Below are positions 1 to 11,921 of a DNA stretch of 64,000 nucleotides, in pieces. Position numbers and translations under genes: made by a program. The stretch is from positions 19,840,001 through 19,904,000 of the forward strand of contig NC_068569.1 in the NCBI RefSeq assembly GCF_025698545.1, read 5' to 3'. The notes below the pieces were generated by a model that searched no databases, had not been told where the DNA came from, and saw only the letters and a list, made by a program, of their open reading frames with translations. This DNA is from Gossypium raimondii (Eukaryota > Streptophyta > Magnoliopsida > Malvales > Malvaceae). Position 1 is the stretch's first letter. Every line of letters starts with the position of its first letter.

Positions 1-57
1 AAGGAGTCTTCACGTCCGCAATGTCTGTCTTAATTTTTCTGTCCTCACCCATCATAT

Positions 58-1574
58 TTATTCCACTGTCAGTATGGTTTGGTAATGGATTTTCTGCTTT
101 GGTGGCTTCATCAAATTTAACGACACCCATACCAATGAGCCTTTCAACCAACTTCTTGAAGGTAGTACAGTTTTTATGGAATGCCCCGTGATTCCCGCAT
201 GATAGTCGCATTGTGCATTTGCATCGTACCATTTGGGGTACGAGGGCTGTAAGGGCTTCAGATAAAAAGGGGAAACTACATGTGCGTCGAATAAGTTTCG
301 GTATAATTCCCTGTACGACATAAGAATTGGCGTGAATTAGGGCCTCTCCGTATTTCGCCTTGTACCGACCTCCTGTCTCGACGAGCTCTGCTGATTGGCA
401 GCCACATTTCCTGGCTGACTCACTGTTACTGACTTCGAGTAACCCTTGTTGTACATGCTCACGTTGTTCATCTCGTTTTCCTTCCTCTTGGTCGATCTTC
501 ATTACTCTCTCAAAGATCGATCTTCCCACTCCTGATGGCGTTCTCAATCATCTCGCCATTCATGACTATGTCAGGAAAGCTTTTTGTGGCACTTCCTAAC
601 ATATGTGTAATGAACAGTGCCTTCAGGGTGTTAATGAACAACATGGTCATTTCCTTTTCCAGGAGCGGTGGCTAAACTTGGACTGCGACCTCCCTCCATC
701 TCTGCGCGTACTGCCTAAAGCTTTCGCTCGGCTTCTTCTCCATGTTCTGAAGGGTGATTCTATCAGGAGCCATGTCTGTCAAATGACTATATTGTTTCAT
801 GAATGCTTGCGCCAAGTCTCTCCATGAACCAATCGTGGCACGACTCAACTGATTGTACCACTTGGATGCTGCCCCTACAAGGCTGTCTTGGAAGCAATGT
901 ATTAATAGATGGTCATTATTAACGTATCCAGTCATTCGCCTACAGAACATGGTGATATGAGCCTCTGGGCAAGTCGTCCCATTGTACTTCTCGAATTCAG
1001 GCATCTTAAACTTATGAGGGAGTACTAGATCTGGCACTAAAATCAGCTCTTTTGCGTCAATGCCTCGATAACTTTCAGTAACTTCCATTGCCTTGAACTT
1101 CTCCTCGAGCCACTTGCATCTCTCCTCTAACTGTCTCGGTAGCTCCTCCTTCACTCTTTCCTTCTCAACCACTTCATCAAAGTCAGGAATGGCAGAGTTA
1201 ATAGGATTATTTTTGGCATTAAAACCCGGCCCAGTTTGGAGGTTCGAAATACCAGCTCGAAATTGCTGAGGCATGATGGTGACAGTAGATTTGCGCAGGT
1301 ATTCAGCTTAAGCTCGCTCATGTGGAGGGGTGAAACCTGGAGGATAGAAAAGTTCATCATCATTTCCCTCATCGAAATCTGCCATGGGGCCCTTTCCTTT
1401 GTCACATCCCTTAGTTATCAGTCGGGTTAACTTTGCCACTATATCCTCTTGAGATTCCCGCATCTTCTCAGACATCTCTTGTTTCATCTTGTCTAACCGC
1501 TCCTGCATTTGTAACTGAAGCCGGTCTTGCATCTCCTTCTGGTATTGTTCGAGCTTTTCTAATCTCTGATCCAT
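58..1574 (-). mobile_element. gag region of the Ogre/Tat-like element
   Basis: The translated segments show a typical plant Ty3/gypsy gag. A coiled-coil, Q/E/K-rich amino part is followed by a retrotransposon gag core with the motif pattern FEKYNGTTCPEAHITMF, then HCFQDSL, AASKWYNQL and RQYAQRWRE. Nearer the left edge is a Cys/His segment (CDYHAGITGH) of the type found ahead of the protease in Tat elements. It encodes the capsid-like structural protein of the element. It is broken and is treated here as a fossil part. Confidence 0.8.
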
Positions 1575-1939
1575 ATCCTTTGTCTTTGCTCGAGTGCCGT
1601 ACCGGTGTCGGGTTGGTTGGTTGGTTTCCAGGTTAACTGAGCAATAATTTTAACTTATTAGGATTTAATAAATGTCTTTAATGCATATGATGTGATGCTA
1701 ATGCATATGATGCGATGCATGAGGTGAATGCAAAAAAGGCGTTAATTATAATTCAATTCCACTCAGAAAACTTTACTAGAGAAAAATTTTCTTTACATAA
1801 AACAGCTATAAATACGGCTTTGCCCTAACACTTAGAACTTTAATCTCCCTAAGTAATGATGCCAACTTTTGCCCCTGTTCTGATTCCGATTCATACTTCA
1901 CACTTAGTACATCGACTTGTCGCCAAAGTCTGCAGGTGC

Positions 1940-3814
1940 TCAGCTACCCTTGAATCTGAACCACAGCTTCTCCCATGATGTGATCCCTTCCTGCAACTTG
2001 ATCCTGAAGATAGTGAAGCTGTTCATTTTGATGATCTTCATTTGCTTCCAGATGTTCAATTCTGGCTTCATAGTCTTGTAATATTGCTCCAGTTCGGCCA
2101 CCCTAGCTTTTAATTCATCCTTTTCGTTCTGGCTTTCGGACAAACTCCTCTCAAAGGACTTATTTTGCTTTTGAGCCTCCTGAAATCTCTTTTCCCACCT
2201 ATCAGCCTTGACCTTTTCTTCTTGAACTTCTTGACGCCACTGCTCTGAGGTTTTTCCCAATCCAGCAGTTCTCATTGACATACGTAGCCTCTTATAATCC
2301 ATCTTCAAGCTATTCAAATCCTCCTCAGCTTTGCGCTTTTCTTTCCTCAGGCCTTCGGTTTCCAGCTTCTGAACATCCACATCCAGCTTCAGACTCATCT
2401 TTTCCTCTTCCATTTGCCCTATTTTCTTCTCAAGCTCAGAATTTCTTCTTTCAAAATCTTGTTTTATGATTTCTAGCTCAGAAGGGACCATATGTACATG
2501 CTTTTCTACTAATTGGCTATCTCCTTGACCTGATACAGGTATATTATCATTGACCCTCCTACCCAGCCAACTGATATATTCAGGAGTCATCAACGAACCT
2601 ACTGACAATCTCTTCAATCGACGAGTCTGCCTCCAAGCATTTGTCATTTCTCGAATCTTTTTCTTGTAACCATCACACTTATACGAGAACTCACTTTGAG
2701 CTAATCCTTGGGTCGTAGGTACGAACTGCCTCGATCTATACTGCCTCAATACCAGTAACAGTGCATAACCAATAGCTCCCCAAATCCCAAGTAGAGGAAC
2801 CCAATCGAAATCTCCACATCTATACAATATCTCATCTGACAGCAACCAATGAGCTCTCCACTCAATGTCCTCCTCTTGAAGATTCTGAAGATTTGCAATC
2901 TATCTTTCTTCTAAGACCCCATCTTGCATCGGTATTTCCACTATTTCTTTTAAGGGCGAATAAGTTTCAGAAAAAACTCGATAAGAAAATTTATCAACCT
3001 TCCTGAAATGACTGTGAAACCATGCTAAGAGAAGCTGCGCACATCCAATGAATCTTCCTTCACCTACTCTTCGGCATTCGTTCAGTGACCTGAAAGTTTC
3101 TGCTAAAATTGCTGGAACCGGTGTGACTCATTTATCAAGTCGATCGAAAAGATCAGTGACTGCTTCATTAATATGTCCCAAGGCTTTGGGAAAGACAACT
3201 AGGCCTTAGATGCTCAAAGCAAAAACATCAACCCTCTTCTTCGTGTCTGGATGTACTTGAATTAAATCTCTCAGATTCTTCCAAGGAATACATTTGCTAT
3301 CTCCCTTCTGTTTGATTCGTGCTGTGACCCATTGCTCACTCATCCCAGTTATATTCACCAACTTCTTCAGAAAGGTTGGAACATTAGCAGCTCTTGAATA
3401 GGCTTTGTCCACTTGAATTTTTGAACAACGAAGCAATGCCGTGTATTCCTCCACTGTAAGCACTAAATCAACACTTCCAAAGGTAAAACAACAATAAGCC
3501 GAATTCCAAAATTAGGCTAAGGCACGGAACAAGCGCTTATCCACTTTTACGTCGAGCAAGTAAGGTAGGTCTCCATAGCTAGAGTAGAAGAGTTGCTTAA
3601 TCTCATCATTCCACTGATCCCAAATTTCCTTTAGTTCCTGTAGGCTATTCTGAGTCACGCTAACACGAGTGAAGTCCCACAACTCTGACACATACCGCTC
3701 GGCCAAACTATCACATTTCTCTTGTTGTGTTGTCTCAGACCAAGTTTGGACAACCGCATTATCTTCCACCTTATCAAGAAACCCTTTTTCCATGATAAGT
3801 TTTCTATTTAGCAA
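1940..3814 (-). mobile_element. extra ORF region (DUF7745-like plus coiled coil) between LTR and gag
   Basis: Segments upstream of gag on the same strand encode a conserved plant domain that I associate with DUF7745 proteins, which are abundant in cotton annotations. Visible motifs are SLAERYVSELWDF, MLTVEEYTALLRC and GDFDWVPLLGIWGAIGYA. They are followed by a region rich in K, E and Q that should form a long coiled coil. The position matches ORF1 of Ogre-type elements. Function is unknown. The region is interrupted and is a fossil. The domain name comes from memory of the family and needs a profile search. Confidence 0.65.
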
Positions 3815-4120
3815 CCGAATATGAACTAACGCCCTTTTAGGATGAAATGCTATGCAATAATGATGTCATGCAATCAAAACAAAAGAAACCCAAGTCAGTA
3901 TCACATATAGAGATATAAACAAGCATAAAATAGCAAGAAACACCTAAACAGGAATCCCCTAGGGTTTTGGGATAGTTCTACCTAGGTCAAGTTCCTAAAG
4001 CTCACTATATGAGGTTTAGTTTCTAGAGTAAGGGTACCCAACCAGCAGATTCCTCGATCCTCAACCATTATAGGCTCATATAGATCGAGTTCGGTTCAGG
4101 GGGACACATTTCTCTATGGC

Positions 4121-4218
4121 TGCACGGAGATGAAAATCTCACGAAGACATAGGTACGGATGTATCCCGGAAGCGGTCCACTACCCTGCACGGAGGTGAAA
4201 ACCTCACGAAGGACTAGT
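4121..4218 (-). repeat. short direct repeat in the element leader
   Basis: Two near-identical copies of about 32 bp, beginning TGCACGGAGATGAAAA at 4121 and TGCACGGAGGTGAAAA at 4186, lie 65 bp apart in the untranslated leader between the PBS and the extra ORF. They may be a structured leader or a small duplication. No function can be assigned. Confidence 0.6.
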
Positions 4219-4380
4219 TTCTCGCTCCTACTTAAAGGGTAAAATGCAAAATGCAAATGCAAAGTTGCCAACATACCAAGATGAAAAAACGATGAATGCG
4301 AAGGGGACTCATGAATTTTTAAAACTTTTGATTTTCGACACAAAGACAAACATAATCAATTTTGTGGCTCGACTCTCTAA

Positions 4381-4399
4381 GTCCCCAATGGAGTCGCCA
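4381..4399 (-). other. primer-binding site of the Ogre/Tat-like element
   Basis: On the minus strand the sequence reads TGGCGACTCCATTGGGGAC, three bases inside the LTR end (LTR terminus at 4403). It starts with TGG, the complement of a tRNA CCA end. The sequence resembles the tRNA-Arg-type PBS that I recall for Ogre elements. It fixes the LTR/internal border and the element's direction. Confidence 0.65.
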
Positions 4400-4402
4400 A
4401 GC

Positions 4403-5723
4403 TGTCGAAACCGTTTTTTGAAAACAAAAAATTTTAGTTGTCGACTTTTTTAAAAATAAAATTGGAGTCGCCACCGATCCTTTATTAAGGTGTGACCGGC
4501 CCACCTCAAAAATCATTTTGGTCTGCGAATTTGGAAAACAGGTTCGGGAGTCAGTCACGCACGAGGAAGGGTTAGCACCCTCGTAACGCCCAAAAATCGG
4601 TACCAAATTGACTATTTAATGTCTTTGTGTCGAAAGTTAAAAAGATTTTAAAATAAGCTTGAATGGTGAAATTGGCAAAAGGATAATCAATTGTTCAAGT
4701 CATGTAAAGAAATCGAGTCCCAATACGTTAGGGTACAATTCCTCATAATCCCCAAACTTGAGTATCACTTTTATTTTATACGAAAATCTTCATTTCAAGA
4801 AAGTAACATGCCACACCCAATACGTTAGGGCACAACAAGTTAAGTTCCCAAAAATGATTTTTTATGCATTTTGAATAAAAATATTCTCGGTCATTTAGGA
4901 TTGACAAAGAAAATCAGAACCCAATACGTTAGGGATCAATTCCCCTCAAAAAATCTCAAACTTCCAAAAATGCTTTCATTCAAAAACCTTTAAATCAAGA
5001 AAATAACTTTGATGAATAGTTAAAACCAAAACATATTTTTGAAGGGGTATGTTAAAAGGGTTGATGTACCATATGATACAAATCCTTTAATTTAAAGCAT
5101 GTATACATAAATATTTACAATTATATATACAAGTATAATATACACGTACATTTGCAAACAAAAAGAAGGAATGAAATACATCGATAAAAACAAATAGAAA
5201 TACAAGCATTAAAGAAACGTATAAAAGTATGCATATGTATTTATTTACTAAGTAAAATGTATAATCACATATGTATTGGTAAAACAGGAAAATGCGTATA
5301 TGTATATATTAAAACACCTATGTATATATATGTATAATATAGAAAAAGATTTTAAAAATGTGTGTATATACTATAGAAAATGAATATATCTTTATTACGA
5401 TAAAATATAGGAAATACATATATTCTAAAAACGTGTGTGTATATTTATATATATATATATTTGTAAAAAACTGAAGAATAATATATGAAAATACAATATA
5501 TGGTAATATACATAAATACTATTTTCAAAAGTAAAAAAAATAAGAGTATACATATATCAAAATTTGCTTGTATGGACAAAAAAAGTTTAAAATATTCATA
5601 TATTATAAAACATATATCTATTAAAGAAATGCATGGGTATACTATGAAAACGCATGTACATTATATAAAAACTAGGCTCATATATATATGTATAGGAAAT
5701 AATGAAAATAAAATATTAATAGG

Positions 5724-5763
<40 letters not shown>

Positions 5764-6932
5764 AAAATGCACATGTAATTATAAAAAAATATGTATATGA
5801 AAGATGCATGCAGATATATATAAAAAATAATGAAAATAATAATGATGACAAAACTAATAAATAATATAACAGTAAGAATGCAATAATAATATTAACAATA
5901 TTAAAAAAAAACTAAAATGTCAAATGAAGGATTAAATCGAAAATAAAAGAATTTTGAGGGCCGAATTTAAAAAAAAATACGCGAATGGACTCAATTAAAG
6001 TGCGCACAACAGCAGGAGGACCCAAGTGGAAATTAATCCATCCTCTCAAAACACTGCGCAGCTAAGGACTGAATCGAAACGCGGATCAAATATGCGGCCT
6101 AATTTAAAAAAAAACAAACAGGTTTAATTGCAACGCGCCACGAACAGGAGGGACTCAATGCGCAAATAGACCATATGATGTCAGAGCGCGCGGATCCTCC
6201 CCTTCGGGTCGGGTCACCGCACGGGTCAGGGCCTGGACGAAACGACGCCGTTTTGCATGTTATTTAAAACAATTTTTTCTTTTTTAAAATCATTTGAATC
6301 CGAATGAGGAAAAAAATGTTTATTCAGTGCTCTGCTAGGGTTTAATCCCTAGCGTCCTAGCGCCGTTCGCCCGTGCTCGTGCCCCGATCGCGACGGAGCT
6401 GGCCTCCCTTGGCGTCGCCGGTGAAAGAGGTAAGATTCCCTTTTCTTTTTTTTTGTATTATTTATTTAGAAAAACAAAATAAAAAGAAAAAAAAGAAAAT
6501 AACGAAAAGAAAAAGAACAAAAATCCAATTTCACCTTGAAAATCTATGTATTCTCAGTGTTTTCTCTCTCCCCTTTTTTTGCCCACCTTTTTACAGATTT
6601 AAAAGGGCCTTTTATAGGCCGAAAAAAAGAAAATAAATCGAAGGAAAACACTATTGCTTGTTGTTTTTTCTCATTGGACTCCTTGAGTCCGTTTTTCAGG
6701 TGCTCGTGGAGAGTTTGGCGCACGTGGAGGTTTGAACGTCTGACGATCGAGGCGTTAGGCGTGGCGTGGATGCTTTATTCTACCGAGGCGATCTGGCTAG
6801 GGTTTTGTTTTTTGTGTTTTGGTGTGTTGATCTTTGGGTTTGGGCTGCTTTGTTGGGCTTGTAAAATGTAGGCCTGTTCATTTTTTTGTTTTGGCTTATT
6901 ACGTGGGCCCAGGCCGATTGGGCCTTATTACA
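4403..6932 (-). repeat. LTR of the Ogre/Tat-like element (5' LTR in minus orientation)
   Basis: The left border is TG at 4403, next to the PBS. The right border is put at CA 6931-6932, because the minus strand then starts TGTAATAAGGCCC and the sequence style changes afterwards; this border is inference. The LTR is about 2.5 kb. It includes a very AT-rich 0.9 kb stretch (5.0-5.9 kb), a GC-rich stretch around 6180-6260 with ACGACGCCGTTTTG, and the phrase GCTAGGGTTTAATCCCTAGC near 6340. Small ORFs inside it are not supported as genes. Confidence 0.6.
5732..5761. repeat. (AT)n microsatellite
   Basis: About 14 AT dinucleotides within the AT-rich part of the LTR. The surrounding 5.1-5.8 kb carries many TATATA and GTATATA runs. 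Confidence 0.9.
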
Positions 6933-7360
6933 CTTACCTTGTTTACTTTTCCCCTATTTTGTAGTGTTAAGAGCTCAGAGGTCGGATTTGGTCGGAGACG
7001 CATCACACTATCAACCTCAAGAACTCGGTATATAAAGAAACTTTATTTTGGAAATCAATGGCATTTATAAGCTAGTAAAGTAGATGTTAATGTGAAATGA
7101 ATGTATAGTTAGTCATTGGTATGGCTAACAAATTTTGGCTTTGGTATGTGATGAGATTATCTTATGAATACGATAAATCTATCTTGAAAATATATTGAAA
7201 TGGATTGGTTGTGTCGGATTGGTCTCGGTTTAAAATTTGCAGGGAAGGTTAGATATTTATAAAGGGGTTATATTGAATTTTAAAAAAAATATTTATTCGG
7301 TAAAATCTGGTAATGCCTCATACTCTATTTCGGCGACGAATACGGGTAGGAGGTATTACA
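6933..7360. mobile_element. LTR fragment of a second Ty3/gypsy family
   Basis: The segment ends CGGCGACGAATACGGGTAGG followed by AGGTATTACA at 7360. I recognise this as the terminal motif of an abundant cotton gypsy LTR, whose ends read TGTAAC and GTTACA. Its other end is lost at the border with the Ogre-like LTR, consistent with the Ogre-like element having inserted into it. Orientation is uncertain because both ends of this LTR type look alike. Fossil fragment. Confidence 0.5.
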
Positions 7361-8190
7361 ATACATGTGCGAACTTTTATATCTATGTGAACCTAGATGT
7401 GTGCGAACCCCTGATTTATGTGAGCTTATTTATATATGAGTGAGCCCTATATTGCATGCGAGTCCCTGCATTATGTGAGTTTCATGTTATGTGCGAACTC
7501 ATATGTTGTATGCGAGCCTTAAATGTATATTAGCATTATGTTGTGTTATGCGAACCCTATGTTATGTGAACCTATATTACTGCGAACCTATGTGTATTGC
7601 GAGCCTTGCAGAAATGTGAACTCTGCTATATTGTGAGTCTGATAATATTGTGTATTATGAATGTGATAAAAGTGATATGTTGACATTCTGAACACTTGAA
7701 ATCATTGGATATCATTGACATGCCATAGGATTATGAGTACTCACCGATTTTATGTGTTAAGGCATTGTGGCCCAGAGATAACGTTGGAGAGATAAGGGAA
7801 TGTCGAGCATAGATCCATTCCTCGTAGACAACGTGATGTGTTTGGAGAGTGTGAACACTCATGCTACATTTACATGGAGATAGCATATGACTCTATGAGT
7901 CATTTGGTATGTTTTGGAGATCCGTTTATCCAATGCATACAAATTATGATTATGTTTCACATTCACAAATTGCCAATATATCACCATGTTGTATTGTATG
8001 TGAAATGTTATAGTATGTTTAAATCTTAGCATGATTGATGCGTTTTATGTGTTGTATGCTTGAGCATTCACTAAGTTTCATAAGCTCATACTCATTGCAT
8101 ATACCTTGCAGATAAATAGCTCGTGGGACTAGTGGTGAAGTGTGGTAATCCGGTGATCCATCCCAAGGCAAATCCCTTCGAGTATGTGAC
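7361..8190. mobile_element. third LTR-like fragment with degenerate GCGAACC/GCGAGCC units
   Basis: The stretch 7361-7640 repeats short units such as TGTGCGAACC, GTGCGAACCCC and TGCGAGCC with intervening TATGT. It is followed by GGCCCAGAGATAACGTTGG and AGCTCGTGGGACTAG, which I associate with a cotton gypsy LTR. No coding capacity is visible. Borders are approximate. Confidence 0.4.
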
Positions 8191-9900
8191 TTGTGTTTCT
8201 ATTAGTACAAATCTCCAGAGAAGAAAATCTCGAACACACGAACGAAACTCGAACAGAAAAAGAAGAAATAAGACAAGGCTCCAAGGCATGTATCAAGTCA
8301 CTATCTTTAAAGTTATATTCCCCCTACCTATTTTTAGTGTGCAAATGAGTTCCAAGCAAATTAACCTGGATACAATAAAGCAAATGACTATTTGTGTTTT
8401 GCACTGACGAGAATAGCCCACTACACACTGAGCAATGTATGACAAGAAACTCAATAATGCGGTCGTTGAAAACACCAAAAATATCATATCCCTAATAAAT
8501 AATGAAAAAGAATAGTAAAAGGGAAGTAAGGACAAATCCTCAGGGACTAAATTTGCACAATATCTTGTTCCGTGAGCAATGTATGACAAGAAACTCAATA
8601 ATGAGGTCGTTGAAAACACCAAAAATATCATATCCCTAATAAATAATGAAAAAGAATAGTAAAAGGGAAGTAAGGACAAATCCTCAGGGACTAAATTTGC
8701 ACAATATCTTGTTCCGTGAAATCTTAGGCAGAATCTTACCCAAGAAAACATGCGTTCCTAGAAAAAATAAGAAAATAACATAATTAAAGGTTTGGATCTG
8801 GAAACGAAAAATAAAATAAAAACAGAATTAAGAATATTGAATCAAAAATTCGAGAAATTAAAAATAGAATTGAGAGAAAGGAAATTCTTATGGGAGGTTC
8901 TAGCCTCAAGTTGTCTCGTTTCGCCTTGGGTTCAATCCTCGGCTTTAGATGATTCTTCCCAAACCGAATAAGCCAGTTATAGTGGAAGAGGACGCCTACG
9001 ACCACTAGCTCTAAGGATTTAGACTTACAATTTAGTGGAGCCCGACTCTAGCCAACAATCGCTTCTCAATGGCGAATCTCGCGCCATTTTATCTCTTGGG
9101 CTCGCCAACCTCTGACGCAGTAAGCTAACGAACCGACTGTGCAATCTTCCCAAAACATACAAAGCTGCCGCATTTGCATACGTTGAAAAGCTTACTTCTT
9201 AAGGGACATAGATGGAAGTGTCAGCCCCGTAGTGCAGAGAAATGATGAATACTCGGCGAGGAGGCTAAGTATGTACTCTAAGCCTCAAGAACCCTTTTTG
9301 GGGAACATCGACAACCTTTGGTTAGATGGATTTAATGGCTCATGGTTGTGGTAGAAAAGAAAATTAATAAAATAAAAATGGAGATTTTATTAAAAGGAAA
9401 TATGAGAAAAACAAAAGCCTAGATTTTTGGGGAGAGAGTGTTTACAAAAAATATGGATGCCTTTTAAGTCCTTTCACCCCCTATTTATAGTGCTAAGGGA
9501 GATAGTCTAATCCTACTTAAACTCCCAAAAGATAAATACATTTAATTGAAGATAAATAAAGATAAATAAAATAAAATCCTAAAATTAAATGATCCTTAAT
9601 AATTATCTTAATATTAATTATTCTAATATAATTAAAATAGAGTCTGATAGAAAAAAATATCTTCTTTTTGCATTTCAACCCTTGTTTCCTCCATGCTTGC
9701 ACTTTTGGCATCAACTTTTCCTTGTGTTGCACATTGGCCCATTTTATCTCTAAATTCACGCTTTTGGCCCTTAATTTTGCTTTTGCCTCAAATTTAGTCC
9801 CTATGAGATAAAAGATCATAAATAGCTCAAATTAGCAAGATCATACTCAGAATAAATACATAATTAATACATAAAAATACGTTATTCTAGAGTTTTATCT
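8191..9900. mobile_element. unclassified LTR-like repeat
   Basis: No host gene is seen. The text looks like retroelement non-coding sequence. It has GC-richer islands (9050-9340) between AT-rich parts. Near 9720-9800, read on the minus strand, are phrases of the type found in Athila-like LTRs (TAGGGACTAAATTTGAGGC, GGCCAATGTGCAACACAAGG). It contains the 144-bp tandem duplication listed separately. The 100-aa and 152-aa frames here are not supported as genes. Confidence 0.35.
8429..8716. repeat. 144-bp tandem duplication
   Basis: Copy 1 is 8429-8572 and copy 2 is 8573-8716, both starting TGAGCAATGTATGACAAG and ending ATATCTTGTTCCG. I find one difference, C at 8460 against A at 8604. The near identity implies a recent event inside otherwise old repeat sequence, or an assembly duplicate. 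Confidence 0.95.
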
Positions 9901-10265
9901 ATTTCTATAAAGGATTTTTGTAGTAATACTTTATAAAATAATCTAATAATATTAGAAAATAAAGGAAGGAAAGAAATAATATTAGAATCATTGGTGTGAT
10001 TTCCAAATGAAATCCCATAATATGAATTTTCATGTCTCTTCATAGAGACATCTTTCAATATGTGTCTTTCTCAATAATAATGTCTTTAAAATAAACACAT
10101 AATTATTCATTTAATATTATAACTATTCAAATAATATTATTTAAATAGTTATAATTCTTTTCAAAAATCAAATAATATAACTTTTGATTAATTACACCCA
10201 TTCATTTATAGTTATTAAAACACTATAAATATTTGAAAATGTTCCAATAGTTTCAAACCGTAAAG
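9901..10265. mobile_element. AT-rich LTR-like remnant
   Basis: No gene is visible. The segment has the inverted phrase TGTCTCTTCATAGAGACA at 10033 and CAATATGTGTCTTTCTC, which I associate with a common cotton retroelement LTR. The family cannot be fixed. Confidence 0.3.
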
Positions 10266-11228
10266 TGGAAGGTAATGTGAGACTCTCCTAAGCGATTAGA
10301 ATTAGACTTAGAATTTTAAAATAAATTTTGGCGGTGCTATTTAATTTTGGATTTTGGGCTTTATAATTGCTTGGTTGAATGCATGATTGATTGGATTTTA
10401 TACACGTTGATTGTTATTAAATTGAAGAGCTAACAAGCTTATGTAGGTTACGGAGCTCGTCAGGTTCTAAGGTACGCCCTTACCTTTTATGTATGATAAA
10501 GCAAATTAATGGCTTAGTATGCATGAAACAACTAAGCATAGTGCGAGCTTGGGGGTTGCAAGTACAGGGTCTTGCTAGTGTTAAGGGATTCACCAAAGCT
10601 AGTGTTAGCCAAAACATAGTCTTCGCCATAGTGTCAGAATTCGCCACCAGGATGAGTTTGCCAGGGTAGGTTAGTACACTAAAGTACATAGGTTCGCCGA
10701 AATGGGGAGGGCTCGCCAAGTCAGTAGATTCGCCATGGGTATTTGGTGCGCCAAGGAAAAAAAAGGTTCACGAGTATAGCATTTCCTATAGCAGTCTGTT
10801 CAGTTGAGGGGAAAACTGGGGTCTAAGTTCGCTAGGAGGAGAGTGGTTGCAGGGTAAGATGCGAGCTGGATTCGCCAGTTAGGATGTGAACCAGGGGGTT
10901 TGCGGGGCAAGGTGCGACCTGTGCTCGTGGGAAGGTCGCGAGCTAGAGCTCGCCAGGTGTCTGCAAGCTGCTTGGGGTTCTAGATGGGGGTTCGTCGCAA
11001 GGTGGGTTCGTAGGGGTCTAAAACCTGAAATTTTTGTGCTTTGTTCTTATGGTATTTTTAGAAAGGCATGTAATTAGGATTAGTTTCAATATGATTTATG
11101 TTGCAAATGTGTGGTGTGCATGGTTGGTTGGTGTGCTTCATGTTGTTTTTAACGGAGAGTCGCTTTGGTGACTAATGTGACATTCGAAATTCGGGTCAAA
11201 TTGTCTCGACCGGGTTTGAGACGTCACA
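10266..11228. mobile_element. Ty3/gypsy LTR remnant (solo or truncated)
   Basis: The right end reads GAAATTCGGGTCAAATTGTC, CGACCGGGTTTGAGACGTCACA, ending with CA at 11228. It contains many TTCGCCA and GCTCGCCA units between 10560 and 11000. I recognise this as an abundant cotton gypsy LTR whose minus-strand start would be TGTGACGTCTCAAACCCGG. No internal region is attached, so it is a solo LTR or a fragment. The left border is approximate. Confidence 0.5.
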
Positions 11229-11834
11229 ATTACACATATGATAATATGTTTGCTACATAAAAATTTAGAATGGAAAACTTAAATGAGTTTAAAAGTTATT
11301 GTAGGTGAGGGCTGAAATTTTAGAATTTGAAAAAGTACAAAGACTAAAAATGACCAAATTAAAGTAGAGGGACTAAACCTATAACTTTTGCAAAGTACAG
11401 GGACTAATAACAGGATTTATCCATATAGATATATATAGAAGGGAGGGGCATAGAGAGGAGCAGACAGACATCTTAGTTTGCATATCATTGCATTACTGCA
11501 AATTGAGGATTCATAAAAATGGGTAATCTAAGCTATTGAAACCGTTGCAAGAACTTGAGCTCAAAAGGGCTGCTAGTTGCTGATGTTAGCAGTCCATTTT
11601 ACCTTGTAAGAAAATGGTTCTTCTGAACATCAAGTAAAGAAGTTAGTAACAAAAGGATACACTTATCACTAGCATATCTCTATCCTCATCGTTCATAGTC
11701 TGAATTAGATGGTATAATCAATTCTTTACATTGCAGAATATATCTTTCTTTTAAAAAGTCCGGAATCCATAGGCTAATGGTTGAGGCTTTTTTGTTTCTT
11801 AATTAAATTTTTATGAAAAGCAGTTAAAGGGTTG
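11229..11834. other. spacer without a recognised gene
   Basis: AT-rich sequence between the LTR remnant and the tRNA gene. It holds GTACAGGGACTAATAACAGG-type phrases at 11394 that occur in many plant interspersed repeats. I see no ORF or RNA gene that I can support. Confidence 0.5.
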
Positions 11835-11916
11835 GTGGGCATGCCGGAGTGGTTATCGGGCATGACTAGAAATCATGTGGGCTCTGCCCGCGCAGGTTCG
11901 AATCCTGCTGCTCACG
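11835..11916 (+). tRNA. tRNA-Ser (anticodon AGA)
   Basis: An 82-nt class II tRNA that folds by eye. The acceptor stem GTGGGCA pairs with TGCTCAC (one G-T wobble), with discriminator G at 11916. The D arm carries the A-box-like GCCGGAGTGG. The anticodon stem CATGA/TCATG closes loop CTAGAAA, with AGA at 11868-11870. There is a long variable arm with GGGC/GCCC typical of tRNA-Ser, and a T arm GCAGG-TTCGAAT-CCTGC, which also forms the B box. No intron is present. It decodes UCU (and UCC by inosine). The gene looks intact, is flanked by retroelement debris, and is followed by a T run. Confidence 0.95.
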
Positions 11917-11921
11917 CTTTA

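Larger units (their letters stand above)
1..6932 (-). mobile_element. Ogre/Tat-like Ty3/gypsy LTR retrotransposon, partial
   Basis: Reading right to left on the minus strand, there is a long LTR (4403-6932), a primer-binding site just inside it, a leader, an extra ORF region, and a gag region that reaches the left edge. Protease, reverse transcriptase, integrase and the second LTR would lie outside the window. An additional ORF before gag, a long LTR and a PBS that looks tRNA-Arg-like are known traits of the Ogre/Tat lineage. The coding part is fragmented, with several breaks, so it is a fossil. Age cannot be set because only one LTR is visible. The lineage call is inference; the gypsy class is better supported by the gag. 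Confidence 0.75.

Noticed and set aside
6373-7070. Several open frames of 78-111 codons
   Set aside because: They lie inside LTR sequence, with low-complexity K or F runs and no family motif.
7361-7640. Short repeating GCGAACC/GCGAGCC units, considered as a CRISPR-like or satellite array
   Set aside because: Units are irregular in length and sequence, there are no conserved repeats with unique spacers, and the text matches LTR-type sequence of a plant genome.
8293-8751. 152-codon minus frame with an internal protein repeat
   Set aside because: The repeat is only the translation of the 144-bp tandem DNA duplication (144 is a multiple of 3); there is no family match and the context is retroelement DNA.
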